Positions 8,627-15,822 of a DNA stretch of 45,171 nucleotides are shown here, piece by piece. Made by a program: the position numbers and the translations under genes. Each line of letters starts with the position of its first letter. Within the stretch, counting starts at the first letter, position 1. A model generated the notes under the pieces. The model was not told the DNA's origin. It saw only the letters and a list, made by a program, of their open reading frames with translations, and did not search any database. The DNA comes from Caulobacter sp. FWC26 (lineage in GTDB: Bacteria; Pseudomonadota; Alphaproteobacteria; Caulobacterales; Caulobacteraceae), in contig NZ_CP033874.1 of assembly GCF_002742645.2 (NCBI RefSeq), positions 1 through 45,171 on the forward strand, in the 5' to 3' direction.

Positions 8627-9582
8627 ATGACCACCAATTTCGCGGCGCTTGTGGCGGCCTGGTCGAGGACAGCGGAGAACCGGACGGCTCGCGCCTGAAG
8701 GAGCTGCCGCTAACGGAGATCTACGAGGATCCCAACAATCCGCGCACCGGATTTGACGACGCCGAGATCGCCGACCTGGCCGCCTCGATGCGCGAGCACA
8801 AGGTGCTGCAGCCCATCACGGTGCGGCCCAAGGACGACAAGGGCTACATGATCCGGTTTGGCGCGCGACGCTTCCGCGCCGCGCGGCTGGCGGGCCTGGA
8901 GACCATCCCGGCGGTTATCTCCACCAGCGACGCCAGCGAGGTCGATATCCTGGCCGCCCAGGTGATCGAGAACGATCAGCGCGAGCCGCTTAACACGGCG
9001 GAAATGACCACGGCGGTCGAACGGCTGATGGCGCTGGGGCTCAATCAGGCGCAGGTCGGCGAAAAGCTTGGCCGGTCCAAGGAAGCGATCTCGATCTATG
9101 CGGCGCTGCGCGACTTGCCGCCCGAGCTGAAGGCGCTGGCGCCAAGCTGGGCGCGGCGGACCTCTATGAGCTTTCCATCGCTTGGAAGCGCGACGCGGCC
9201 CGTACCCAGTCTCTGGTCAACGAACGCGGAGACGGGATTACGATGCGCGAGGCCGTGGCGCTGTCGGCGAACTGAAGCCCGCGCCCAAAGCCGGCAAGAC
9301 GGTCGAGGGTGCGCCTGCTACGGGCAAGGGCGCGGTCAAAGCCGGGGCAGGGGAGGGGAGTTTGCACGTGCAAACTGGCGCCACTGCCGAGGCGTCTGAT
9401 GCGAAGCCAAGCTCCTCGCGCGGTAAGGTCGCAGGGTTTGACGTTAAGGTCGGCAAGCGCACGGGCCGCCTGTTGCTTGAGCCGGGCCCAATCCAGAGAC
9501 GGCGCTGGTAGTGTTCGACGGGGGGGCGACCGAGCCGACCGCCGTGGCCGACATTCGGCTGGTGAGGTCACGGAGCGCGTAG
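8627..9582 (+). CDS. parB: ParB-family partition protein with an embedded palindrome site (frameshifted)
   Basis: The N-terminal ParB domain reads LKELPLTEIYEDPNNPRTGF, ADLAASMREHKVLQPITVRP, then the GARRFRAARLAGLETIPAVI box (equivalent of GERRxRA) and ENDQREPLNTAEMTTAVERL. The HTH is LGLNQAQVGEKLGRSKEAIS. After frame changes near 8660, 9150, 9272 and 9490 the frame continues through a low-complexity linker (residues about 215-265) to a short C-terminal domain ending ADIRLVRSRSA. If the indel near 9272 were real, the protein would end at ALSAN. Palindrome site 4 lies inside the linker and is translated as SLHVQT. Confidence 0.85.
9359..9376. promoter_or_regulatory. Palindrome GTTTGCACGTGCAAAC, site 4, inside parB
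   Basis: Perfect 18-bp palindrome (AGTTTGCACGTGCAAACT) within the linker-coding part of parB. Its presence in the gene for a ParB is the strongest hint that these palindromes are parS sites. Confidence 0.7.
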
Positions 9583-9879
9583 TTGGATCTTCCCGGCATA
9601 CTCCGCGCGGTCCTGCGCGCGATGTTGACGGGGCTGCGTTACGCGGCGTTTTTTCGTGCTGCTCTATTGCCGAGGCGTCGTGCAGTTCCTACTGCGCGCT
9701 TTGTCGTCCTGGGCGCGCTGGCCTTCATCAGCTTTGCGGTCTTCAAAGGCGGGCTGCCTTGGTACGCCTATGCCTACCAAGGCGCCTCGGTGTTCCTGGC
9801 CGCGCTGGCCAGCTGGAAATACGACACCTTGCTGGCGCTACTGACGCCGGACGGCCGCCGCCTGATCCTGGACGTCTAG
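9583..9879 (+). CDS. Small membrane protein downstream of parB (frameshifted)
   Basis: Starts at a TTG directly after the parB stop, or slightly downstream. Corrected text gives LRYAAFFVLLYCRGVVQFLL followed by VLGALAFISFAVFKGGLPWY and GASVFLAALASWKYDTLLAL, then TPDGRRLILDV: two or three hydrophobic segments and a short cytoplasmic tail. About 98 residues; frame changes near 9655 and 9705. I do not recognise a family. It overlaps the 3' end of the minus-strand MerR gene by 42 bases. Confidence 0.55.
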   Translation: MDLPGILRAVLRAMLTGLRYAAFFRAALLPRRRAVPTARFVVLGALAFISFAVFKGGLPWYAYAYQGASVFLAALASWKYDTLLALLTPDGRRLILDV

Positions 9880-10245
9880 CCCCTCGTCGGTAACCAGCAG
9901 GCCGACCAGCTCGGCGCGCGTTGCTTTCAGCTTAGAGATCACCGCGTCGATCTTGGCGATACGTCGGCCCTGCAGATCGCTGACGTGCGCGTAGCGTTCG
10001 GACGGCTGATCGTCGATGCGGTCAAGGAAGGTACGGATTTCCCCGGTGGTGAAGCCCAGGTCCACCAGCACGTTGATGCGCCGGGCCAGGGGCGCGGATT
10101 GCGGCGTGTACTGAGGCTCGCCCTCGTCGGTGGAGGCTGGGCGGATGAGCCCTTCGCGTTCGTAGCGGCGAAGTTGGCGCGGGGTGAGCTGGCGAGGCGG
10201 GCGAGATCTCGAAACTGCAAACTTGAACTCCGGTACGCTCGTGGC
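9838..10245 (-). CDS. MerR-family transcriptional regulator (5' end unresolved)
   Basis: The N-terminal winged helix reads QLTPRQLRRYEREGLIRPAS with YTPQSAPLARRINVLVDLGF behind it, the usual MerR HTH and wing. A helix-dimerisation segment follows (GEIRTFLDRIDD, then ISKLKATRAELVGLLV). About 135 residues. The frame stays open upstream to beyond 10270 but contains no ATG, GTG or TTG before the HTH, so either a rare start is used or an indel hides the start. The first certain in-frame start, GTG 10071, would remove the DNA-binding domain. It lies directly behind inverted repeat copy D and converges on the par operon. Confidence 0.7.
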   Translation of the reverse strand, partial: ATSVPEFKFAVSRSRPPRQLTPRQLRRYEREGLIRPASTDEGEPQYTPQSAPLARRINVLVDLGFTTGEIRTFLDRIDDQPSERYAHVSDLQGRRIAKIDAVISKLKATRAELVGLLVTDEGLDVQDQAAAVRRQ

Positions 10246-10274
10246 CGGTTTGGCGCGGTTGTCGTTACAAGCAG

Positions 10275-10454
10275 GGTGCGGCCTGCCTGCACCCCTGCCC
10301 GCCGGCGAGGCGGGGGTAGCAAGTGGGGCGCGGCCGGGGGAGGGGGATCACCCGGCTGCACTGAGCGCAGCGAGGGAAGGTCGGGGACACCCCCCGGCCG
10401 GTCGCAGCGAAGCGGAGACTTCACGCCCCGCGCGCGAGGGGCAACGCCCCTTAG
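10275..10454 (-). repeat. Dispersed non-coding repeat, copy D (inverted, upstream of merR)
   Basis: Read on the minus strand it starts CTAAGGGGCG, continues GCCCCTCGCGCGC, GACCGGCCGGGGGGTGTCCC, CCTTCCCTCGCTGCGCTC, GCCGGGTGATCCCCCTCCCC, TTGCTACCCCCGCCTCGCCG and GCGGGCAGGGGT. It closely matches copy B. It points towards the MerR gene, so all four copies have the same polarity relative to their downstream gene. Confidence 0.85.
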
Positions 10455-10472
10455 CTCTTTCTTGTTAGCCAG

Positions 10473-10501
10473 CCTCAAAGGCAACTTTGAGGCAAGTTGC
10501 C
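10473..10501. other. Two overlapping, mutually exclusive hairpins (oriT candidate)
   Basis: CCTCAAAG (10473-10480) pairs with CTTTGAGG (10485-10492) around a 4-base loop. GGCAACTT (10480-10487) pairs with AAGTTGCC (10494-10501) around a 6-base loop. The two perfect 8-bp stems share bases, so only one can form at a time. The gap holding them (10455-10633) separates the divergent merR and mobC genes. Relaxase genes commonly have oriT directly upstream, so this is the most likely nick region; no known nic consensus was recognised. Confidence 0.45.
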
Positions 10502-10633
10502 GCGCGGGTTCTCGGCGGAGAATCTTGGCCGTGGATATGGGGAATCGTGGGAACGTCGTAGGGAGCGTATGTCCGATGGGTGTGAGGGCAGGATAGGCTT
10601 TGCGCCGGCGTTTTTATAAATTACGCTCCGCTG

Positions 10634-11146
10634 ATGGCCATGTTCGCCTTCCAACTCCCCGATGATCTCGCCGCAAAGTTCGACGCGCTCGCGTCGTCCG
10701 GCCGCTCCAAGAAGCTTCGTGAAATGGTCGCCCAGGCGGTCGGCGCGGAGGCCTCCGGCGCAGCAGTCGCGCCACGCGGCCAGTCGACCAAGCTGACCCT
10801 TCGCCTGAAGCCTGACGACCAGGCCGCGCTCGACGAGGTGTCGGGCGACCAGGGTCTTCGGCGAACAGAGTGGGTGCTGGCGCTTGTGCGTCGGCGGCTC
10901 TTTGGGCGGCCGCGTTTTAGCCGTCGCGAGGAGTTGGCCTTCTACGCGGTGCAGGAGGAGCTTCGGCGCATCGGCGTCAACGTCAACCAGATCGCCCGGG
11001 CCATGAACACCGCGGTGATGCCGGGCTCGGTCTTGGACGCGGAGATGTCGTCGATCGAGGCCTTCCGCACCGAGATCCGCGAGCACGTGCGCGGCCTGTC
11101 CGACGCGTTCAAGGGGAACCTGGCCTATTGGGAGGACGAGGTGTGA
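10634..11146 (+). CDS. mobC: MobC-family relaxosome accessory protein
   Basis: Helps the relaxase open and bind oriT. The 170-residue product has an N-terminal RHH-like part (FAFQLPDDLAAKFDALASSG) and then the MobC core: KLTLRLKPDDQAALDEVS, RRTEWVLALVRRRLF and the hallmark EELRRIGVNVNQIARAMNTA. ATG 10634 is used; a second ATG lies two codons downstream. Its stop overlaps the GTG of the relaxase gene. The frame is intact, unlike the preceding 10 kb. Confidence 0.88.
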   Translation: MAMFAFQLPDDLAAKFDALASSGRSKKLREMVAQAVGAEASGAAVAPRGQSTKLTLRLKPDDQAALDEVSGDQGLRRTEWVLALVRRRLFGRPRFSRREELAFYAVQEELRRIGVNVNQIARAMNTAVMPGSVLDAEMSSIEAFRTEIREHVRGLSDAFKGNLAYWEDEV

Positions 11147-12207
11147 GCGACTTTCGTGACGTGCGCGGTTTCGACCAGGTGTGGCGACCGCCAGCGGGCG
11201 GGCGAAAGATCACCGCCAAGGGCAGTGTCCTTGGCGGGCCGGCCAGCCGTGCCGGGGATGGGGAGGCCAAGGCCAAGCTCGCGAGGGTCGTGGAGAAGGC
11301 GCCCGAGGTCATGGTTAAGATCACCGGCAAGACCAAGGACGGCGAGCATTTGGGCGCGCACCTGGACTACATCTCGCGCAAGGGGGAGTTGGACCTGGAA
11401 CAGTCGGACGGCGCTTTTGTTCACGGCCGCGACGCGGTCAAGGAGCTGGCGCTGGATTGGGCGGCGTCGGGCGAGAGCGACAGTCGACGCCGTGCCAACA
11501 GCACCATGTCGGTCTCCATCGTGCTGTCGATGCCCGTGGGCACCGACCCCGAGAGGATGAAGGATGCCGTTCGCGCCTTTGCCCGGGCGGAGTTTGGCGA
11601 GACGTTCCCCTATGTGTTCGCCTTCCACCAGGACGCCAAGGGCGAGCAACCGCATGTGCATCTGAGCGTCCGCTCGCTTGGGGTTGGCGGTGAGCGTCTC
11701 AATCCGAAGAAGGCGGATTTAGCCGATTGGCGTGAGCGGTTCGCGCGCGAGCTTCGGGGGCGGGGGATCGAGGCAGAGGCCACGCCGCGTCGTGCGAGAG
11801 GGATCACCCAGAAACCGGAGCGGACGCCTGTACGAAAGGCTCGTGAGCGGTTCGAGCGTACCGGCCAGAACGAACCTCGGGTTCTGCGAGAGGCGCGGCG
11901 GGAAGCGGAGAGCCTAGCGCGCAGCGGGGGAAGGGCTCAGCCTTGGGACGACAGCATGCGCCAACGACAGGCTCAGGTGCGCTCGTCCTATAGGGCTGCG
12001 GCCAAGGTGTTGGTGGCGTCGGCCGATCCGCGCGACCAGGCGCTTGGCCGTTCTGTGGAGGCGTTCGTGAAGGCGATGCCGGCTCCGGTTAGCCGACGCG
12101 TCGCGCTGGCGAGGATGCTGGTCGACGGCGGCAAGCCGGTAGAGCCTGCCAAGGCCGCGACTGAAAAGAGCCAAGGCCCAGGCAAGGATCGTTCGCGAGG
12201 TCGCTAG
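11143..12207 (+). CDS. VirD2-like relaxase/mobilization nuclease
   Basis: Nicks oriT, stays covalently bound to the 5' end and leads the strand into the transfer channel. About 354 residues from GTG 11143, which overlaps the mobC stop. The relaxase core lies in residues 50-200: VMVKITGKTKDGEHLGAHLD followed by YISRKGELDLE (candidate catalytic Tyr), then SIVLSMPVGTDPERMKDAVR, and the metal-binding motif with HVH in FHQDAKGEQPHVHLSVRSLG. The C-terminal third is basic and helical (RKARERFERTGQNEPRVLRE). Size and motifs fit MobP relaxases (Relaxase domain PF03432). It works with MobC upstream and the VirB/VirD4 operon downstream. Confidence 0.9.
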   Translation: MSDFRDVRGFDQVWRPPAGGRKITAKGSVLGGPASRAGDGEAKAKLARVVEKAPEVMVKITGKTKDGEHLGAHLDYISRKGELDLEQSDGAFVHGRDAVKELALDWAASGESDSRRRANSTMSVSIVLSMPVGTDPERMKDAVRAFARAEFGETFPYVFAFHQDAKGEQPHVHLSVRSLGVGGERLNPKKADLADWRERFARELRGRGIEAEATPRRARGITQKPERTPVRKARERFERTGQNEPRVLREARREAESLARSGGRAQPWDDSMRQRQAQVRSSYRAAAKVLVASADPRDQALGRSVEAFVKAMPAPVSRRVALARMLVDGGKPVEPAKAATEKSQGPGKDRSRGR

Positions 12208-12223
12208 GTTTGCACGTGCAAAC
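12208..12223. promoter_or_regulatory. Palindrome GTTTGCACGTGCAAAC, site 5
   Basis: Exact 16-bp palindrome starting right after the relaxase stop codon. It is too far (about 300 bp) from the next gene to be an ordinary operator for it. Confidence 0.7.
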
Positions 12224-12418
12224 TTGCGTGGGATTGTGGAGACCTGGAACGGGCGCGAGCGCCATTTAGGGCCGGGATCGAGCGACGGGTCGCGGAATTT
12301 CGCGGGCGGCGCTCGGCGCTATGCTCGGCGCGCGCGACGTGTCCCAATTCCCCGGACATCGCGCTTTCTGGCCTCGGCGGACTGGATTTTCTCTACGCAC
12401 GGTTCGCCTTTGAAGCTG
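12224..12418. other. Non-coding gap after the relaxase gene
   Basis: About 200 bases between palindrome site 5 and the hairpin at 12419. I see no convincing open frame, repeat or RNA in it. Confidence 0.5.
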
Positions 12419-12436
12419 AAGTCAGGCGGCTGACTT
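12419..12436 (+). terminator. Possible rho-independent terminator after mobC-relaxase
   Basis: AAGTCAG, loop GCGG, CTGACTT: a perfect 7-bp stem followed by only two further T. It is placed between the relaxase operon and the repeat array. The short T run makes it weak. Confidence 0.4.
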
Positions 12437-12523
12437 TTCAATCGGTCGTTGACAAAATTTCAATTGGACGATTGGTCTCTTTCAATTGGACGCCGTTAAA
12501 CTTTCAATTGGATATCCGTATTC
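12436..12523 (+). repeat. Four tandem 22-bp repeats upstream of the DUF4143 ATPase
   Basis: TTTCAATTGGA occurs at 12458, 12480 and 12502, and a variant TTTCAATCGGT at 12436. Each starts exactly 22 bp after the last, about two helical turns. The last unit ends at the ATPase start codon (ATG 12524). The patch is AT-rich in GC-rich surroundings. TTGACA at 12449 could be a -35 element inside the array. It looks like an operator array or iteron set rather than coding DNA. Confidence 0.75.
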
Positions 12524-13754
12524 ATGTCGAGCCTCCGCCCTCGGTTCGCCACCGACCGCATCGTTGAAGCGCTCGGCGACACCCGTGTCGTTCTGCTCGC
12601 CGGTCCACGCCAATCGGGCAAGACCACCTTGGCTCGCGGACTAGCGGGAGAGGGGAGGGCCTATCTAACGCTTGACGACGCCACGACCCTCGCCGCCGCC
12701 CAGGCCGATCCAGCCGGTCTGGTGCGCGGCCTGAATGCGGCGATCATCGACGAGGTTCAGCGCGCGCCTGATCTGTTACTGGCGATCAAGGACGCCGTCG
12801 ATCGCGACGGTCGGCCCGGCCGCTTTCTCCTCACCGGCTCGGCTAACCTAATGACTCTGCCGGGTCGCCGATTCCCTCGCCGGCCGCATGGAGACCATCC
12901 GGCTGCTGCCGCTGGCCCAGGCTGAGGTCTTGGGGGACGCTCGGCCGACGTTCCTCTCCAGCCTCTTTGCGGGACACGCGCCGAGAGCCGGGACTACGCG
13001 GGTTGGACCCGACCTCGTCGAGACCGTTCTTGCCGGCGGCTATCCCGAGGCGCTGGCGCGCAAGGGCTGGGCCCGTCGGCAGGACTGGCACCTCAACTAT
13101 GTCGAGGCGGTGATCCAGCGTGATGTCCGCGATGTGGCCCAAATCGATCAGCTCGATCGTATGCCTAGGCTGCTGCGCGCCCTGGCCGAGCACTCGGGGC
13201 AGCTGACCAATCACTCGGCTGTCGGCGCGGCCCTCAATCTCAACCACGTCACCACCCAGCGCTATACGGGCGTGTTTGAGCAGCTCTTCCTGGTGCGCAC
13301 CCTGCCGCCCTGGAGTAACAATGCGCTCAGCCGGCTGATCAAGACCCCGAAGCTGCACTTCCTGGACTCGGGCCTGCTCGCGGCTCTGCGCAATCTCACG
13401 CCCGAGCGCATCGCCGCCGACCGAACCCCCTTCGGCGCCGTCCTCGAAAGCTTCGTTTTTGCTGAGGTGTTGAAGTTGACGTCGTGGGATGCCGATCGCT
13501 ACGCGATCAGCCATTTCCGCGACAAGTCCGGCGACGAGGTCGACATCGTCCTGGAAAACCGCGCCGGCGACGTCATAGGCCTAGAGATCAAGGCCTCTGC
13601 CACCGTGCGCGGCGGCGACTTCAACGGTCTGCGAAAACTGCGTGGAGCCGCCGGCCCGCGCTTCAAGTTTGGGGCGGTTCTCTACGATCACACCGACACC
13701 GTACCCTTCGGGGCGGATTTGGCCGCCGTCCCGCTCTCGGCGCTCTGGACTTAG
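12524..13754 (+). CDS. AAA ATPase with DUF4143 domain (one frameshift)
   Basis: About 410 residues after correcting one extra G near 12866. Walker A is VLLAGPRQSGKTTLARGL, Walker B is AAIIDEVQRAPDLL, and the sensor segment is RFLLTGSANL; this is the AAA_14 core. The C-terminal DUF4143 part contains GGYPEALARK, HLNYVEAVIQRDVRDVAQID and the PD-(D/E)XK-like stretch SGDEVDIVLENRAGDVIGLE followed by IKAS. Proteins of this family are widespread, often mobile and mostly uncharacterised. The 22-bp array in front suggests dedicated regulation. It is flanked by mobilisation genes and is probably an accessory insertion. Confidence 0.85.
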
Positions 13755-13885
13755 TAAGGCTTCCCGGCACCCAGGTCTGGATCGGGCGGGGCAACCGGTG
13801 CGGATGAGGTTTTCGATCTGCGCGCCACCGCGCCGACGCCCCCTGAAATCGAGCCTTGGCTAGACATTGTCAGTCCTCGAGGTGA

Positions 13886-14308
13886 TCAGGCCTCATCCTG
13901 TGTGGCGGCGTTGATCAGGTCAGAGATGAATTTGCAGCGAGCTGGCGGAAGCCGGCGCCATGTCAACAGCAACGCCATGGCCCGTGTGTCCGCCGCCAAG
14001 GCCGCTACTACCGGGTCAAGCGCGCCGGCTGGGCCCGCGAGCAACTCGGCGATCTCCGAAAAGAAATACTGGATCGGCACTTGGAAGAAGAGCGCCGCCT
14101 CCGCAAGCTTGGAGGCGGAGACCCGGTTGTCTCCGCGCTCATATTTTTGAACTTGCTGGAAGCTGATGCCGATCGCCTCACCGAGCGAGGCCTGGCTCAG
14201 GCCACGCGCCTTGCGGGCCTTGCGCAGTTGGCGGCCAACGCTGACATCGATCGGATGCGGCGGGTTGGAGTTTGCACGTGCAAACTCGTTCAAGCTTGAA
14301 CCCTTCAC
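13886..14308 (-). CDS. XRE/Cro-type helix-turn-helix regulator, last gene of the transfer operon
   Basis: About 140 residues. The HTH is VGRQLRKARKARGLSQASLG followed by EAIGISFQQVQKYERGDNRV, a clean HTH_3 domain at residues 23-77. A helical C-terminal part includes ASKLAEAALFFQVPIQYFFS. GTG 14308 follows the LPD7 stop by two bases, so it belongs to the transfer operon. Palindrome site 6 falls on codons 9-13 (read as FARAN), so the protein may bind its own start region or the palindrome may be a centromere site that happens to lie there. A start downstream of the palindrome, nearer VGRQLR, is possible. Confidence 0.8.
   Translation of the reverse strand: MKGSSLNEFARANSNPPHPIDVSVGRQLRKARKARGLSQASLGEAIGISFQQVQKYERGDNRVSASKLAEAALFFQVPIQYFFSEIAELLAGPAGALDPVVAALAADTRAMALLLTWRRLPPARCKFISDLINAATQDEA
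14269..14286. promoter_or_regulatory. Palindrome GTTTGCACGTGCAAAC, site 6, at the start of the xre gene
   Basis: Perfect 18-bp palindrome (AGTTTGCACGTGCAAACT) overlapping early codons of the HTH regulator. It is the last of the six sites; I found no full site in the transfer operon or cargo. Confidence 0.7.
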
Positions 14309-14310
14309 AC

Positions 14311-15804
14311 CTACCGTCCCCTCGTTCGCTCAGGTCCAGATTTGGAAGGCGATGGCTGCGCAATAGAAGGCGGTATCCGGTCCGTCTTGGACTGGTCCGC
14401 CGACCGCCCGCCAGGCTCTCGCACCTTGGCGGTCTCAAAGCGCGCGCCGCGCTCGATATGGTCAGCGATCTTTTCCTTAGCGCCGGCGATCAATCGGTCT
14501 TGCACGGCTGGATCGGCATGACGGTCCTTGACGATCGCCGTCACAACCGCGAGCCGGCTTTGGGCCGCGTTGAGTTCAGGGTCCTTGGCCGCTTGGCCGG
14601 GGCTGGCGGCGCGAAACCGGTCAGCGTCGATGGACCACTTGTTGCGGGGCACTTCTCGCTGCTGAAGTGAAAGTTCGCCTGAGACCTTGTCGCGAACCTC
14701 CAAGGTTCGAATGACCCGCTCGACGCCGTCTCGCCGCAGTGTGATCTCCTCGCCTGTCCCGGCTCCGGACTTCTCCAGGGCGGCCGGCAAACCGACGCCC
14801 CAGACTTCCACCTGCCGGCCGCTCGCCAGTTCCACCCGAACGAACGGCGTCAACTCCTGACCAGAGCGATGGCGGTACGGCGCCTGGCCACTCTCGAGTA
14901 GCTTACCCGTGACGCCCTTATCGTAATCCAGCCGTTCCTGGACGGGCTTTGCCGCGGGGGGCGTCTCGTCGCTGTCGCCGGTCCGGCCGGCTGCATCAGG
15001 GTGCTGGCGCGCTCTATCGCGCGCCGGGGCCAGTGAATTGGTGTCCCGGGCCGACAGGTGACGATCGAGCTCCTGCAGGTCACGCTCGGTTGGCTTATAG
15101 CCGCGAACCTCCAAGCCTTCGGTGCGGGCCTCCAGCCAAACTGCGCGCCGAAACGCCTCCTCGCCCCGCACGTCGATGGCGCTCCATCCGCGATGCTGCG
15201 CGATCGCGACCAGGTCCTTGATCACCTCGGCGTTGGTCTGGCGGGCCACCAGCTTGTCGCCAGTGTCGCGGAACGCGGCCTCCTTGCCTGTGGCGTCGGT
15301 GAAGAAGCGGACCTCGGGCGCAAACTGCGGTTCCTCCGACAGATACCGGCGCTTGACCCCATCGGGGACATCGCCGCGTTCGACCGAAAATCGGTGCGGG
15401 CCATCGTCGTTGGCCGGCGCGGGCTCGGCGTCCTTGGAGGCTGCGGGCGAGGCCTCGTCGGCGTGGTCGGGCTCGGGTGCCTCCGGCCTCCCGCGCTGCA
15501 GAACAGGCTCTGCGGTCAGGGGGCGTTCGGTCTCGTCTTCGCGGCGAAGGCGCGCTTCGGCCTCGGCGATGCCGATACGCTCGGCTTCGTCGATCGCGCG
15601 CTCATAGGCGATGTCTTCAGGCTCGGTCGCCCAGTCGGCGGCCCGCTCGATGGGCGCCGACAGATCAAGCTCGGGGACGGGCGAGATGGCGTTTTCAAGT
15701 TGGGCTGAAGGCTCGCCGTTTACCGCCACCTGGGCGCTGAAGGACTCGGACGTATCGGCCGGCCGCGCCGGCGCGTCATTGCGAGGATCGATGGTGTCGG
15801 CCAT
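14311..15804 (-). CDS. LPD7 domain-containing transfer-associated protein
   Basis: 497 residues. The N-terminal third is low-complexity, acidic and Pro/Ala/Glu-rich. The middle has PHRFSVERGDVPDGVKRRYL and AIAQHRGWSAIDVRGEEAFR, then WLEARTEGLEVRGYKPTERD, the pattern of large polyvalent-protein-associated domain 7 usually attached to TraI/relaxase-type proteins. The C-terminal half contains YDKGVTGKLLESGQAPYRHR and ELASGRQVEVWGVGLPAALE, typical of the segment after LPD7. No relaxase catalytic motif is present. It follows virD4 by 18 bases in the same operon and probably assists DNA processing or is co-delivered with DNA; that role is inference. Confidence 0.8.
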   Translation of the reverse strand: MADTIDPRNDAPARPADTSESFSAQVAVNGEPSAQLENAISPVPELDLSAPIERAADWATEPEDIAYERAIDEAERIGIAEAEARLRREDETERPLTAEPVLQRGRPEAPEPDHADEASPAASKDAEPAPANDDGPHRFSVERGDVPDGVKRRYLSEEPQFAPEVRFFTDATGKEAAFRDTGDKLVARQTNAEVIKDLVAIAQHRGWSAIDVRGEEAFRRAVWLEARTEGLEVRGYKPTERDLQELDRHLSARDTNSLAPARDRARQHPDAAGRTGDSDETPPAAKPVQERLDYDKGVTGKLLESGQAPYRHRSGQELTPFVRVELASGRQVEVWGVGLPAALEKSGAGTGEEITLRRDGVERVIRTLEVRDKVSGELSLQQREVPRNKWSIDADRFRAASPGQAAKDPELNAAQSRLAVVTAIVKDRHADPAVQDRLIAGAKEKIADHIERGARFETAKVREPGGRSADQSKTDRIPPSIAQPSPSKSGPERTRGR

Positions 15805-15822
15805 GGCGGCCTCCTTTTCGCT

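Noticed and set aside
1..10250. Programmed frameshifting or widespread gene decay as explanation of broken frames
   Set aside because: Breaks occur in unrelated genes, often in G/C runs, without slippery-site plus structure patterns, and corrected products keep all motifs.
14311..15804. LPD7 protein as a second relaxase
   Set aside because: No Tyr/HxH relaxase motif; only the LPD7-type accessory region is present.
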